This document shows positions 31,680-44,905 of a DNA stretch of 64,000 bases, piece by piece (position 1 is the stretch's first letter; each line of letters starts with the position of its first letter). The DNA is from Monocercomonoides exilis (taxonomy: Eukaryota > Preaxostyla > Oxymonadida > Polymastigidae): NCBI GenBank assembly GCA_001643675.2, contig LSRY02000008.1:1898415-1962414 (forward strand). Direction: 5' to 3'. The notes under the pieces are model-generated. The model ran no database searches. It worked only from the letters and a program-made list of their open reading frames with translations, and was not told the DNA's origin. The translations under genes were made by a program, and so were the position numbers.

Positions 31680-32400
31680 AGAATGGAGTTTGCGAAGTTA
31701 TTTCTGTGGAAGCAGGACAAGAGATTGGACTTTGGCGATTATTATTCTTGGGAGAAGCAGAAGGGAAGCGAAGACAGGACGAATGGGCTTTGTGGGAAGA
31801 ACGGAGCAATAATTGGAGAAGCAGAGGAGAAGAAGAGGAGAAGTTTTTTTTTCATATTTTAATATAATCTTTTGATGATTGTTTGGATGTGACTCGCATT
31901 TGGAGGGAAGGGAATGGAGGTGGATGCGGAAGAGGACAGGAAGAAGGAACATCAGCGCTGGCACTTTGCATTGGAGGTGTGGAGACAGAGGTGCGACAAG
32001 GATGGATCGAGGTGAGGGGCTGACCATGAGAGGGTGTTTTGCACCAAAGAGATGCAAAATATTGGAGGCATTTATTTTTTGATTGGGAAAAGGATGTTGA
32101 GGAATGAAGTGGAAGAGATGGAGGATGTGCGGTGGAGGAGCATTGATGTTTTTGGGAAAATGGAAAGAAGAAGAATACTATTTGCGAAAAGCGATGGAAT
32201 GGGGGTTCTTCAAATGGAATGCTTATATCTCTTCTAATTTTTTATAGAAAGGAGTTTGTGGAGTTGTTTGAGTGGAAGAAGAACAGAGGATTGTAAATAA
32301 ACGATTTTTGGGGGCAGAAAGGAAACGAAGATGGGGCAGATGGGTTTTGTTGGTAGAAAGGAACGATATTTGGAGGAGGAGAAGAAAATCAGTGAAGAAT
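31680..32400 (+). repeat. Diverged tandem repeat of about 560 bp (two copies, start 31682 and 32245)
   Basis: Both copies begin GGAGTTTG[CT]G[AG]AGTT, with an ensuing GAAG-rich segment and a matching TGGGCTTTG/TGGGTTTTG block. A weaker relative is at 62755-62900 in P2. The first copy holds an 82-codon frame (31614-31862) that the second does not keep open, so coding is doubtful. Confidence 0.45.
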
Positions 32401-32479
32401 GATCATTATAAAAGATATAGGTTTGCCTTTTTTAATTACGATTTTTCATATATTATTTTTTTATGAAATTGGATTGTTT

Positions 32480-33009
32480 TGCAGGTATATTTTATTCCAA
32501 TGAATGAACATGGAATGCGGAAAAAGAGGATATAAAATGCATTAAAGAAGTCAGAAAATAATAATTGAAGTGGCGCTTGGTGGAGTGAGCAGGCGCAAAA
32601 TATAAATGAAAGGAAAAGAGAAGAAGATATTTTTATTTGAAGGTTTTGGAAGGCATTTACGATGAATCTTGTTTAAATCAAAAAGGAATGGCGGAAAATT
32701 GATGACATGACAGAAGAAGAAATTTGAGAAAAAGTCGAGAAGAAGAAAAAGAAGCGGAAGTTGGAGCAGAAGATAGGGAAAAGAAAATGAGATGAAGAAG
32801 GAAAACAAGAGGAATTGGAAGAATGAATTTTTTTTTTGGAGCATTGGAAGAAGAGCAGAAAGAAGGAAACGAGATGGTAATATGAATTGAGGGAGGACAC
32901 GAAGAAGAAAAAAGAGAAAAGAGATTTTGGAGGAAAATAGAGGAAAGTCAGTTCAACAAAGAATTATTCAAAAAAGGAGAAGGGAATATCCTCAAGAACA
33001 CTATCAAAA
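32480..33009. repeat. Diverged relative of the outer P2 arm
   Basis: GAATGAACATGGAA..., GGAGTGAG and TGAAGGTTTTGGAAGG blocks occur in the same order at 63070-63220 and, inverted, at 47100-47260. Identity is far lower than between palindrome arms, so this side of P3 was not recently homogenised. No gene supported. Confidence 0.5.
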
Positions 33010-33556
33010 AGAACATCTTTATGGATGAAGATTGCAGTATGTTTTGTTTTTGTTGGAGATGATGGAAGGGATGAGGAGGCAAGGAATGGGATGATTCTTT
33101 GAGAAAAGTGGGCGAGAGAAAAGGAAAACAAGGGTATGACATTTTTATTAATTATATTATTTGACTATTTTTTATATGATTTATTGTTTTTTCTTTTTAT
33201 TTTGTTTGAACAAAATTGTTTTTGCTGGCGTTTTCGTAAAATTTCAAGGGAGTGAAATTACATCAAAATACAGAAAGTGAAGGTCAATCAGCAGAATCAG
33301 TTTGGGAAAGAGCTTTATGGGATCATTAATTATAAAAAGGCATTGACAGCGAAGGTCTGTTATAATTTTTTATGAGATTCATAACATATGCTGCAGAAAG
33401 AGGAAGGAAAAGGGTTGTAGAATAATTTGAGATTTTGATGAAAATTGTATTGAGAGGGATGGTGCAGCCGAGAAGTGGGAGAGAGGAGGAGGAAGAAGAG
33501 GTGGAGAAGGAAGAGAAGAAGGAAGAGAAGAAGAAAGCGAAGGAGGAGGGAGTGTA

Positions 33557-34981
33557 TTGGTGAGTGAGTCGAATTTCTCATCTTTTTGTGTGTCTTCAGC
33601 CCCGTTTCTGGCACCTCCCCTGACACGCCTTGTATCTCTCACCCAGCTGACCTTCTTCAACATCTCCACAAATCCACCAAAAATATCACATCTGGCTGAA
33701 GGGCTGAGCCAAACATCATTTCTGATGAGTGGGTGTGAGTTTGTATCGGTGTGGGATGTTTATGATGGGGGCATTGTTCCCTCACTGAACAGCCCCTCAT
33801 CATCCTTGGCTGCCTCGAACACCTCATTTGTCAGGTGCTATCGGTCTCAGAATGTTGCAGTCAGCGGGAGTGAAGGGAATCCATCGAAACCAGTGAGACA
33901 GCAAATTTCTACAGATTTAACGAATTCGTTCACTTGGTGTGTATGGAATGGCTCAAAAACAACTGGGACAAATTATGATTATTCTTATGGAGATTCAAAT
34001 GGCGGAGCGATTTACATGTATAACAAGGCATCTGGAACACTTTCTGTGAAATTTTGTTCGTTCAATGATTGTTATGCGCATTATGATGGCGGAGGAATTT
34101 TGTGTGTTTCTGTTAATTCTATCAAAATAGAGAACAACTCATTCAATGCTTGTACAGCAAAAAATTGGGCTGGAGGAGGATTGTATGCTTATAATATAAC
34201 TTCTTGTGTCAGGATCAGCGGCTGCGAATTCAAGAGTTGCAAAGCGAAAATTTATGGAGGAGGTTTATGTCTCGATTCTTTTAATGTTTCTGGATCTGGC
34301 TGCATTGGAACAGAAAATGGCAAAGGGGAGAGCGCTTGTGTGTTTGAGTGTTTCTTCACTTCGTGCTCCATTACAAATTCGAATGGCGGAGGGATGTGCT
34401 GTTACAATGTTCCAGCTGCATTCAAAATGAGGAGCCTCCAGTTTATTTCGTGTTCGGCATATTCACATGGCGGAGGAATGAGATTTGATCCAAACCAACA
34501 AACAGCTCCAAGCAACAACATTTATTGCTATTTCTTCTTCTTCCACGATTGCAGTTGCACTGATACCACTCCATATGGTCATGATTTGTTTTTCCAAGAT
34601 CTATACAATCTCTTCTCATCGAATAATCCGTTTTATGAATCGTACACAACGAATAGCAATGATACGAGAGTGTGCCGTTATTATTTATCAGGCAGTTGGA
34701 CGTATCAGCACACAGAAAAGATGTGGTGGCTGAGCGTCGGGATGAAGGATCGGTATGTTGGAGTGAGTGGAGATGACACAAATAATCTGTGTGGGATGAG
34801 TGAGGCAGCACCTTGCAAGACAGTGGGGCATGCAGTGGGTTCGAGCATGGCGCAGCTGAGCTCGACAATCACGTTGCTGGGTGGGAGGGATATGAGCGAA
34901 GAGAAGACAATCAGTGTTGAGGAAAAGAAGATAATAATAGCAGGGAAAGGGAAGAAATTGAAAACGATTGGGATGAATTAG
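33557..34981 (+). pseudogene. Surface-protein cassette C1 (474 codons, headless and tailless)
   Basis: Equivalent to residues about 137-602 of the full-length protein, from SNFSSFCVSSAPF through the GGG repeats and the CGMSEAAPCKTV boundary to IGMN-stop. The frame opens at TTG, upstream of which lies an unrelated purine-rich tract, so there is no signal peptide. It shares blocks with the full-length gene (CSITNSNGGGMCCYNV, VCRYYLSGSWT) and others with cassette B (GGGMRFDPNQQ). It ends by running into unrelated sequence after GKGKKLKTIGMN. Fully open, so recently copied or under selection; more likely a silent donor than a gene. Confidence 0.8.
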
Positions 34982-36186
34982 CTTTTGGTGAGAGAAAATC
35001 ACAGCTGCCAGAAGCAATGGGAGGTGTTTTGCGGAATGCGACAGTTCCGAATGCCAGAAAAAGATGATAAAAGATGAAGGAAAAATGCATTTGAAGATGA
35101 TAAATATTTGAAGAACTTTTGAAGAAGGGATGGATTCAAAGGAGAAAAAGAAGGTGGAGAAGCAAATGAATGGAAAATATTTTCTTGCATTATTTTTTTG
35201 GGAAATTTGCTGAGAAGAGAATAAAGAACAAATCAGTCAACTTTTTTCCTCAACCCAAAGAAAATGAAAAATATGTGAGGAAAAACATGGATTTTCAAGA
35301 ATTTTATGCATAGTACATTAAAGCCTCCTTTCTCGAATAACCTAACAGTTGCTTCAAAAAATTAATAAAAAAATAGATTTTCATATCTTAAATACATTTT
35401 AAGAGAATTTTTTATTTACAAAAAAAATTCTTTCATAGAGTAAATTTTTTTTTCAGTGAAAACACCATTAGCGGGTATATTTTGCCCCATGTGTTATCCT
35501 ACAGAAGCATCTTTCATGAACATTATTGCAAATGCATAAACATCGACGATGCTTTGAATTAGAATTAGAATTTTTATTTATTTATTTTTTTATTTATTGG
35601 CTTGTTTGTTTGTCTTCAGCAATTCAATTAATGTGGAAAAATTTATTGTGCAAAAATTATTAGTTGAATAAATAAATCGGTACAACAAATTTTTTTAAAA
35701 AAAAACATCTGATATTGTTATTTTCACTTTTTCGTCTTATCGCTCAGTGTTTCTTGAAAATTTTCAAATCGAAATTTTTTGAGAGAAAACATATGATATC
35801 AAAAAGCAGTCAAGTGCTGATTGAAAAATATGAATTATTTTTAGTTTTGTAACTGTTCTTTTTTTCGAGGCATATTTCCCACATAATCATGCTATGCTTT
35901 GTTCAAGATTAGATTACCCAGGGTCGACTTTTTAATGGGACTTTTTTATTTATTGGTACTTTTTTGTTAATATGTCTCAATCAACCATGAGCTCCCTGTG
36001 ACTTTCAACACCTCAACACTCCTTTTAAACAGTTTTCGCACTGTTATTAACCAGTTTATTTTTCCATTTTTGTTTATTGCTCACAGAGATATTTTGTTTT
36101 TTCGTTTATTTTAAAAGAAAAAATTTTCAGCCAACAAGTCTTTTCAAAAATATTTGAAGTTCATTTTTGAATAATGTTAACTTTGT

Positions 36187-36418
36187 CAATTTGTCTAAAT
36201 TTTTTGAAAAGTTCCTTTTGTTTATTTTCCAAATTATGTTCCCACTCATAAACATTCGCTGTTATGAAAAAATAAATCTTTCTGATGTTATTATTTCCAT
36301 TTGAGTGAAGTTTCGTGAGTGGGAACATAAATATGATCGAAATATGATCGAAATATGAAATTTTTTCTTTATTTGGAAAATAAACAAAAGGAACTTTTCA
36401 AAAAAATTTAGACATTTG
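36187..36418. mobile_element. MITE-like foldback, P3 left-arm copy (one arm shortened)
   Basis: About 45-bp inverted ends (TCTAAATTTTTTGAAAAG type) around a short centre. Relative to its mirror at 43432-43697 it lacks about 45 bp of one repeat arm (a stretch with two TCATATTTCGA units). No coding capacity. Confidence 0.55.
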
Positions 36419-36815
36419 TCATTTCAATTTCAAGTTAAAGAATTATGTTTTTCATGATATTTTCACATTTCAAATTTTTTGCAACATGAAAACAAATATT
36501 TGAGTTTTTCTTTGTGAACATGATGAAGTGAAATTAATCAAAATATTGAGAATAATACTGACTTCCATACTTTTTTCCCACGAAACGTTGAAAAATTGTT
36601 TCACTCATAACAATATTTAACTTTCTCAGATTTCAAAATAAATTTTAATTTCACATCTGTAAATGGACTTCAATGATATTATGACACTTTGTTTTGAAGC
36701 CATGTTTAAATTCGAAAAAATAAATTCATTTTATTCAAACTTTTTCACATAAAAAGTTTATCAAATGTCCAATTGGGTGATTTTTTTTGATATCATAAAA
36801 AATTCCGACGTTTGA

Positions 36816-38356
36816 TCAAAAATTAATTTCATTAAGGGTTGCTTTTAAAAAGAAAAATAAATGAGGAAATTATTCAAATATATTGCTTTATATATGGTTG
36901 TTGTTGTTTATAAATTAATTTAAATTTGTTTCTAATTGTTTTTGCTTCAAACTTTGAAGAAAATTCCTTAAACTTATCAAAAAATTACAAAACTTTTATA
37001 AATAGAATTAAACTTCAAATTAAATGCAAATAAAATATGAATGCAACAATTCAGATAAAGTATTCAATAAATTTCATTAGAAAAATTTGCAGAAAAATGT
37101 TATTGAAAATGAAAAAAGAATTGATTGGTTGAAATCAACAAATAATAGAAAAAATCAATAAATTTTTGACAATTAATAATTTTCATAGTTGATTCACCTA
37201 CGTTCGCTTCTCTTTCAACTGTTTCGTTATCTTTCTCTTCTGAATAATGTAAAAATTTGAATTTTTCTCATTTCCACACTCATCATTAAAAAACTTCTTA
37301 TTCCAAAAATATCATCTTCAATTCCCTTCCCAACCCCTTCATCCTGAGCACTTTTCGTATGAATTCGCTCTCCCAACTCGACACTCACCTTTCATAACGA
37401 GATATCCTGCTTTCATTCATTTTCACTCTTTTCCGCCTCCTGCCTTGAAAGCAACACAAAAATCATCAACAGGTTAATATTCATATACAGAAAAACAAAT
37501 AAAGGCCAAACTGCCCTTCGACTATTTTTTGCCAAACAGCTTCATTTCCACAGCCATCATCATTCAAAAAATAAATCTCATCATTTCAGTCTCAGAATGG
37601 TCAAATTGCAACATGGAATGCATCTCCACAAAATATTTCATATATCTCGCTGGAGGGTCTTCTCAGCCCGTACACATTGTGATGCCTGTTCAAAGGGGTT
37701 TTTTCTGTTTTTGTCATGATCATCTCCTTTAATAATATTCTCAACCACCCAAAGCAGTATTTGATGTTTATCTCATCAACGTCTGGTGCAGGAGATATAT
37801 GGGGCAGAGAGGAGATGGAAGAGGATTATTTGTGGCAGGGGGTGGGAGTTGAGTATATCTTTGAATGTTAATATTTCGAGAGGGGTTTTTGAATGAAAGA
37901 AATTCTGAGACAAAAAGGTGGAGAAGAGCAGATGGAAATTTGTAGAGGAAAATGTAGTAAATATGTAGAGAAGTGGCTGAGGAGGGCGAGGAAGATATTT
38001 GAGATAAATTGGAGAAATGGAATTTGGAAGAGAAGGAAAAGAGGGCAAAAGCGGGACAGAAGATGGATATTCTGAAATGTTAAGATGAAAGAGGGATATT
38101 TTTTGAGAAGAGAAAAAAAGGAGAGAAGATTTTTTGAAGATGGAAATGGAAAAGAAAGGAAATTGAGAGTTATTAACATTTTTTGTTTTTGAAGAAAAAG
38201 GAGAGGAAATTAAAAAAAGAAGGCAAATGACTTTGAAGAAATGCAGCTTAATTGATTAATAACAGAATATTTTCCAAAATATTTGCAATTTGGGTTTTTG
38301 TCTCGTTGCGAAGTTAACTTGTTAAATGAGATGTTTCATTCAGTAAACAACATCAC
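36816..38356. other. P3 loop, left part: AT-rich, no gene supported
   Basis: Short frames (37529-37732, 37868-38179 minus) lack recognisable content. Confidence 0.4.
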
Positions 38357-41300
38357 ATGGAACCTCCCCACTTCTTCCTTGGAATTTTTTTGAATTTTTT
38401 ATGGATTTATCAATCACCAAAAATATTCATTTTCATCGTCCTTTCATCTTCTTCACTTTCTTCATTTTCTTCTTCATCATTTCCTTCTTCCTCACCTTCT
38501 CCAAATTCTTTGACTTCTTCTTCTTCTTCTTCTTCAACGTCATCATCAAAAACAGCAATTGTCAAATTCTTCGAGAAAGAAAAAATAGAAAACTGATCAT
38601 CTTCATCTTCCTCTTTTTACGAACAGTTAGAAGTGAATTCATCACAAGAAAGAGCCGAAAAAGCAAAAATGGACGAAATCATCGAAGACTTCAAAAGAAA
38701 ACATGCGCAGCTTCTGCCTCTTCCTGTGAACCCACCACAAGAAGCAACTCTTCAAAATTCATTTTATGTCCCTTGAAGACAAAGGCAAAAGAAAAAATAA
38801 TCAAAATTCTTCACAAACATCTTTGACTCATTCATTTGCTGGAATGTGTACAGGCGCATCTCCGACTTTGACCAATGATTCCTTGCTTTCACTTCGTCGG
38901 CTATTACCTTCTCATTTACCTTCCTCTTCCTCCTCTTCATCCACATCTTCTCCAGCAATGACCGATCTTTCTCTCTCTCCACTCTTGATCACCCTATCGC
39001 TCTGAGATTAAAATGCGCTCAGCGTAAGAGCAATGCTCCCTCTCCTCCGCCGATGCTATCTCAAACGCTGTGCGCAAGTGGCTGCTGCTTCTGGTGCTTC
39101 ACATTCTTCTTCTTCTTCTTCTTCTTCTTCTTCTTCTTCTTCTTCTTCTTCTTCTTCTTCTTCTTCTTCTTCTTCTTCTTCTTCTTCCTCTCTTCCTCGT
39201 TGCTTCGCTCTTCTTGAAACAGATTTCTGACAGGAGAAGAGCAGCAGATGAGGAGGATGAGACAGTTGTTCGGAAGAAGAAGGAAAAGACAATATTTTGT
39301 TCTCCCACTGGATGTGTTTGAGGCACTGCCGCTGTTTGCAGAGTTTCGGATGGTGGAGCGGTATGCGAAGAATCTGAAGAAAAGGAAGAAGTTAAAGGCA
39401 ATGCAGATGAAGTAAAAGGGAACATATTAAGTTGAGGAAGGAATTAAAGCATAAAAATGACGAAGATAGCTGTGATGATGAAAAAGAAAATAAAACAAAA
39501 TCAGAAGAAAACGAGAGTTTATCATTGATCAGAAGAGATTCTTTGAAGGAACTGAAGAAAAAGGAAGAAACTGAATGCCTTTCCGACATCTCCATCGTAA
39601 GTGATGAAGACGAGAGCAGAGATATGAAGCAAACAAAGATGAAGACAGTGACTGGTGCGAAGATATTACCATGTGCTTGAGCTTCAACGAGATTCTGTTG
39701 TGAAAGAGGTGCTTTTGATGGTCAGACCAAACCTTCTGCTTTCTCCAGCACCGATTGACGAGTCGACAAAAAGATCAGGAATGAGTGTGAATGCTTCGAA
39801 AATGAGGGGGATGGTTTCGAAGACGGGAAAGAAGAGAAAGAAGGGAATCATTCTTTGAATGAAAATGGAAACAAGGAAGAAGTTGAATGAGATGAAGATG
39901 ATGGAAAAGATAAGGAAAAGAAGTGATTTTGGAGGATTTAATGAACAACCCCAAAGAAGTTGTTTCAAAAGCAAATATAATCAAACGGAAGTAAAAAAGA
40001 GTGCAAACGCCAAAGAATGAATAAAAAACGGCAGAAAATACGAAATACATTCCAATGAGCCAAAATCAGAGCCTCTTTCATCGCAAAAGCAGCAAAAACA
40101 ACTCCCTCTCCCCCACATTCACCTTCTCCACAATCTAAACAGTGCTTTTCAGAACGATGCGCCTTTAGAAAGATGCACTTAACACTAGGAAAGCGAATGG
40201 ACGGTGGATGGAGAGGAGTTGGAGGTTGTGCATTGATTGTGTACTGCCAAGAGATGGAAATGGGGAGAGGGGCTGTTGGTGCACCGACAACTCCGCTATC
40301 ACCTGCTGTTGGAGGAGGAGGAATAGGAATAGGAATTGGAGGAGGATAAGAAGGGGTGACGTTGGGTGTGATGAGGATGAAGGATTTGAACAAAGAAGTG
40401 ACAAGGGCGATGCAAGATGAGTTTCAGAATGAGAAATGGAAAGTGGACGATGAAGAGGCGAAGATCACGTTCAATTCATTGGAATCAGATGATCAGAGAG
40501 AAAAACAGCTTCGGCTGACGAAATTGCAGGAGACACAGAAGAAGAAGGAGAAAGAAGAGAAAGAGCGCAGGAAAATGGAGAAAATGACGAAGAAGATAGA
40601 GGAAAAAGACAAGAATCTGTGAAACAGCATCCAAGGAATACTACAGCCACATCTTGGAACAGGCACACAGATCAGCCAGAAAGAAAACAAAATGGCATGC
40701 GAGGTGCAGCAAGAGGCGAAAGAAAGCCAAACGCCATTTCTGACAATAGAGCGGAAATTGGACTGCACGCTGAATGACCTCGCTTATTCTGACCTGGAAG
40801 ATTTGAGCGATGAACAGGATGTGCCCTGTCGTTATGTGCGTATCAAAAGCGAGGAAAACTGGAAATTTGTGTGGAAGATGAGGAAAGTTCCTGCGTATGC
40901 ATGAATCTTTTCGAGGCAGACAATAAAGCGGTCGGATCTGATGAGTGCGCTGAAGAGCGTTCTAAAGCAAACCTGTGCGGAACTGCGAAGAGGAAACAGA
41001 AGAAACACACAGAAAGGGATAGAAAGGAGCAGGGAAAGGATCGCCTCTGCTGTTTCAGAAGGAGAAAATGATGAGAACATTCAGTCAGAGCAGTGTGCCT
41101 GGGAGGAGAAATGCACTATCGAAGCTGTTTTCTTTGCTGTCGTTTTCAAAGTCAGCTTATTTGTTCACGTTGCACACTTCAATGGCAATGGATCTGATGC
41201 AGAAATACCCTGCTCTCTATTTGGTTGCGCCTTTTGGTTCGGCTGCTGATTTTTCTGCAAATACAAATATTGCTCTTCATCCTCTTTTTCGTTGCATCAC

Positions 41301-41574
41301 TTCGCTTGTCAATTTGTCCTTGTTTATGAACGACCAACTTCAATCTTCTCCTTCTTTCAAAACATCTTTGTTTCCTTCCTTCTTGTCTCAAGCTGTTCAT
41401 CCATCTTCTACTAATTCTGCTTCTCCTGGCTCACTTTCTCCACTCTTTCTTCCTGCTCTCTCTTCGTCTCCTTCTCTTGCATTCAACTCCCCTCGAATTC
41501 GACATCGTTTATCACTTTCATTTCAATTCAGAAGCACAAAACAAATATTCATTCCATCACAGAATAACAGCTGA
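38357..41574 (+). pseudogene. Decayed coiled-coil/charged protein gene(s) in the P3 loop
   Basis: Plus-strand pieces with protein-like composition follow one another: a Ser-rich stretch (38430-38560) continuing through a TGA into KAKMDEIIEDFKRKHAQ; a Glu/Lys piece (39432-39680); an E/K coiled coil (40356-40622) that reads through a TGA into 40692-40904; then 40941-41070 and 41068-41574 in different frames (the last with MQKYPALYLVAPFGSAADF). At least four stops or frame changes break it. All in-frame stops checked at the joins are TGA, but the intact genes in this window never use TGA as sense. Introns are an alternative explanation. Family not recognised. Confidence 0.35.
39104..39187. repeat. 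Trinucleotide repeat (TTC)n, about 28 copies
   Basis: Uninterrupted run within the decayed gene region; gives poly-Ser on plus and poly-Glu on minus. Confidence 0.9.
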
Positions 41575-42172
41575 TGTTATTTTTCAAAGGAAATTGTGCA
41601 ATATTTAACCAAGATAAGCCGATTATCAGGAATGCAATCGGAAAGAAAATCTATTCTGACCTTTTCGTTTTAAGATTGAAAGAATTCACAGAAAACAGAA
41701 GGAGCAGGGCAGGATAGGATATTTGGGGTGAATTGGTTCAAAAATAGCCTTCGATTAATTTCACAACATCAAAACCACAGCGACTTGTTGGAAGTGAAAT
41801 GAAGAGGAAAAGCAATTTTTGGGGAAAAGGCATATTTGAAGAGAAATTTCAAAGAGGTAGTTGCGCTAATCGGTTTCAAGCAAGTTGAAATCTGAATGTT
41901 GAAGAAATATTGCTTTTGAAGAACTTTCTGATATGATAGAAGAGATGCATATTGAAGAGAAGTAATAGATGATTCACCAAATGCAAATTCCATTTGTTGC
42001 TTTACGGAAGAAGTGACAACGGTTGAAGAAATTTCGAAGAAATATTTTTATTTTGAGCTGACGTAAAGGATTTTTGAAAAAATAAGCTTCTTGTGAAAAG
42101 ACGACGAAAACTCATGAATTTTACAATAATATAAAAATTGTTCAAAATTAGAAGAAGAAAAAATTGAAGAAA

Positions 42173-42442
42173 TTATGATGAAATCAGAAAAAGTTCATCA
42201 TTTCCATTGATTTTAGTGTCAACCGCGCTGAAAGTGAGTGTTTGAGTCGGAGTAAATATTGAGGAAAGGAGGGTGAGAGAGGCGTCTTGGAGGAGGGAAA
42301 TGAAGCCAGTGAGGGCATACTCGATGGTGACACATGGGGTCTGTTGGGGTCTGCCATAGGCATCTGCATCAGTTCCATTGCTGGCAACAATTTTGTTCTG
42401 GGCGATGAGGGGGAGACAGCTGTTAAACTTCGCTTTATCCAA
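42173..42442 (-). pseudogene. Fragment with the surface-family boundary motif
   Basis: 89 codons containing VASNGTDADAYGRPQQTPCVTIEYAL, presented here in pieces: VASNGTDADAYG and QQTPCVTIEYAL. This follows the same pattern as the module boundary of the large surface protein (V-x-SG-D...PC-x-T-[IV]-x-x-A), though the first Cys is Tyr. It lacks signal and anchor and sits alone in the P3 loop. It is likely a remnant of a different member of the superfamily. Confidence 0.4.
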
Positions 42443-43431
42443 TGGTTCACGGTTTCGTTCAAAAATTGATGAAGCTTCTGAATCAAATAAAAAAAATGGA
42501 GATTTGTTGTCTATTCAAAGGAAAGAACAAAAAAAGAAAATTATCTGATTTTTATCAATTAATTTCGATAATTTTGTTTTCTTATCTTCTTTTCAGTTCT
42601 TCTTCATAAACTTTCTCTTAACAATGTTTTGATTTTCCAATTATGATATTTCTATTTTCCTTTAGAAGTTTCATTTATTTGTTTTTTGTTAATTTTTCTA
42701 AAACTTGATCAAAAAATCCTTTTTCACGAAAAACATTAAAAAGGTATGTTTTTTTTTTGAATAAAACAATAAAACAAATATACATAACAGAAATAAAAGC
42801 TAAATACTAGAAATATATTTAAAAAACTCTTCGATCAAAAATTACCACAATTGATTTTATTTTTTCGATTTTTGATCTTTTTTTATGATATCAAAAAAAA
42901 TCACCCAATTATTATCATTGAAAATGTCTGATGAACAGTATTTTGTCCCATTTGATATATGAAACAAATCCTTTAACAGTCATGTGCACAAATATTTGTT
43001 CAAAAACGTTTTGCGCATGCCCTGAATAAATAGTGCAAACTATTAATTTCCAATGATTTATTTTTTGTGAAAAAATGAACTATTGATCAACTTTTCTGAA
43101 GAAAAACTTTGAATAAAATGAATTTATTTTTTCGAATTTAAACATGGCTTCAAAACAAAGTGTCATAATATCATTGAAGTCCATTTACAGATGTGAAATT
43201 AAAATTTATTTTGAAATCTGAGAAAGTTAAATATTGTTATGAGTGAAACAATTTTTCAACGTTTCGTGGGAAAAAAGTATGGAAGTCAGTATTATTCTCA
43301 ATATTTTGATTAATTTCACTTCATCATGTTCACAAAGAAAAACTCAAATATTTGTTTTCATGTTGCAAAAAATTTGAAATGTGAAAATATCATGAAAAAC
43401 ATAATTCTTTAACTTGAAATTGAAATGACAA

Positions 43432-43697
43432 ATGTCTAAATTTTTTTGAAAAGTTCCTTTTGTTTATTTTCCAAATAAAGAAAAAATTTCATATTTCGAT
43501 CATATTTCGATCATATTTATGTTCCCACTCACGAAACTTCACTCAAATGGAAATAATAACATCAGAAAGATTTATTTTTTCATAACAGCGAATGTTTATG
43601 AGTGGGAACATAAATATGATCGAAATATGATCGAAATATGAAATTTTTTCTTTATTTGGAAAATAAACAAAAGGAACTTTTCAAAAAAATTTAGACA
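43432..43697. mobile_element. MITE-like foldback, P3 right-arm copy (full length)
   Basis: About 265 bp with inverted arms of roughly 100 bp, each containing paired ATATGATCGAA units and GTTCCCACTCA next to the centre. It is almost completely self-complementary. The mirror copy at 36187-36418 is shortened on one side. Confidence 0.6.
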
Positions 43698-44905
43698 AAT
43701 TGACAAAAGTTAACATTATTCAAAAATGAACTTCAAATATTTTTGAAAAGACTTGTTGGCTGAAAATTTTTTCTTTTAAAATAAACGAAAAAACAAAATA
43801 TCTCTGTGAGCAATAAACAAAAATGGAAAAATAAACTGGTTAATAACAGTGCGAAAACTGTTTAAAAGGAGTGTTGAGGTGTTGAAAGTCACAGGGAGCT
43901 CATGGTTGATTGAGACATATTAACAAAAAAGTACCAATAAATAAAAAAGTCCCATTAAAAAGTCGACCCTGGGTAATCTAATCTTGAACAAAGCATAGCA
44001 TGATTATGTGGGAAATATGCCTCGAAAAAAAGAACAGTTACAAAACTAAAAATAATTCATATTTTTCAATCAGCACTTGACTGCTTTTTGATATCATATG
44101 TTTTCTCTCAAAAAATTTCGATTTGAAAATTTTCAAGAAACACTGAGCGATAAGACGAAAAAGTGAAAATAACAATATCAGATGTTTTTTTTTAAAAAAA
44201 TTTGTTGTACCGATTTATTTATTCAACTAATAATTTTTGCACAATAAATTTTTCCACATTAATTGAATTGCTGAAGACAAACAAACAAGCCAATAAATAA
44301 AAAAAATAAATAAATAAAAATTCTAATTCTAATTCAAAGCATCGTCGATGTTTATGCATTTGCAATAATGTTCATGAAAGATGCTTCTGTAGGATAACAC
44401 ATGGGGCAAAATATACCCGCTAATGGTGTTTTCACTGAAAAAAATTTACTCTATGAAAGAATTTTTTTGTAAATAAAAATTCTCTTAAAATGTATTTAAG
44501 ATATGAAAATCTATTTTTTTATTAATTTTTTGAAGCAACTGTTAGGTTATTCGAGAAAGGAGGCTTTAATGTACTATGCATAAAATTCTTGAAAATCCAT
44601 GTTTTTCCTCACATATTTTTCATTTTCTTTGGGTTGAGGAAAAAAGTTGACTGATTTGTTCTTTATTCTCTTCTCAGCAAATTTCCCAAAAAAATAATGC
44701 AAGAAAATATTTTCCATTCATTTGCTTCTCCACCTTCTTTTTCTCCTTTGAATCCATCCCTTCTTCAAAAGTTCTTCAAATATTTATCATCTTCAAATGC
44801 ATTTTTCCTTCATCTTTTATCATCTTTTTCTGGCATTCGGAACTGTCGCATTCCGCAAAACACCTCCCATTGCTTCTGGCAGCTGTGATTTTCTCTCACC
44901 AAAAG

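Larger units (their letters stand above)
33010..36815. repeat. Palindrome P3, left arm
   Basis: Reverse complement of about 42870-46860; coordinates sum to 79887 over the cassette (for example 33557 with 46330). The outer 0.6 kb also matches 63.45-64.0 kb. The inner 1.6 kb (35200-36815) is AT-rich, with a MITE-like foldback and no gene. Confidence 0.93.

Noticed and set aside
39033-39425. Poly-Ser, poly-Leu, poly-Glu and poly-Arg frames
   Set aside because: All are readings of one TTC triplet run.
38357-40904. TGA reassigned as a sense codon
   Set aside because: Several breaks in this region are TGA, but the 1,997-codon surface frame and the DIRS domains have no internal TGA, and other frame changes are also needed here.
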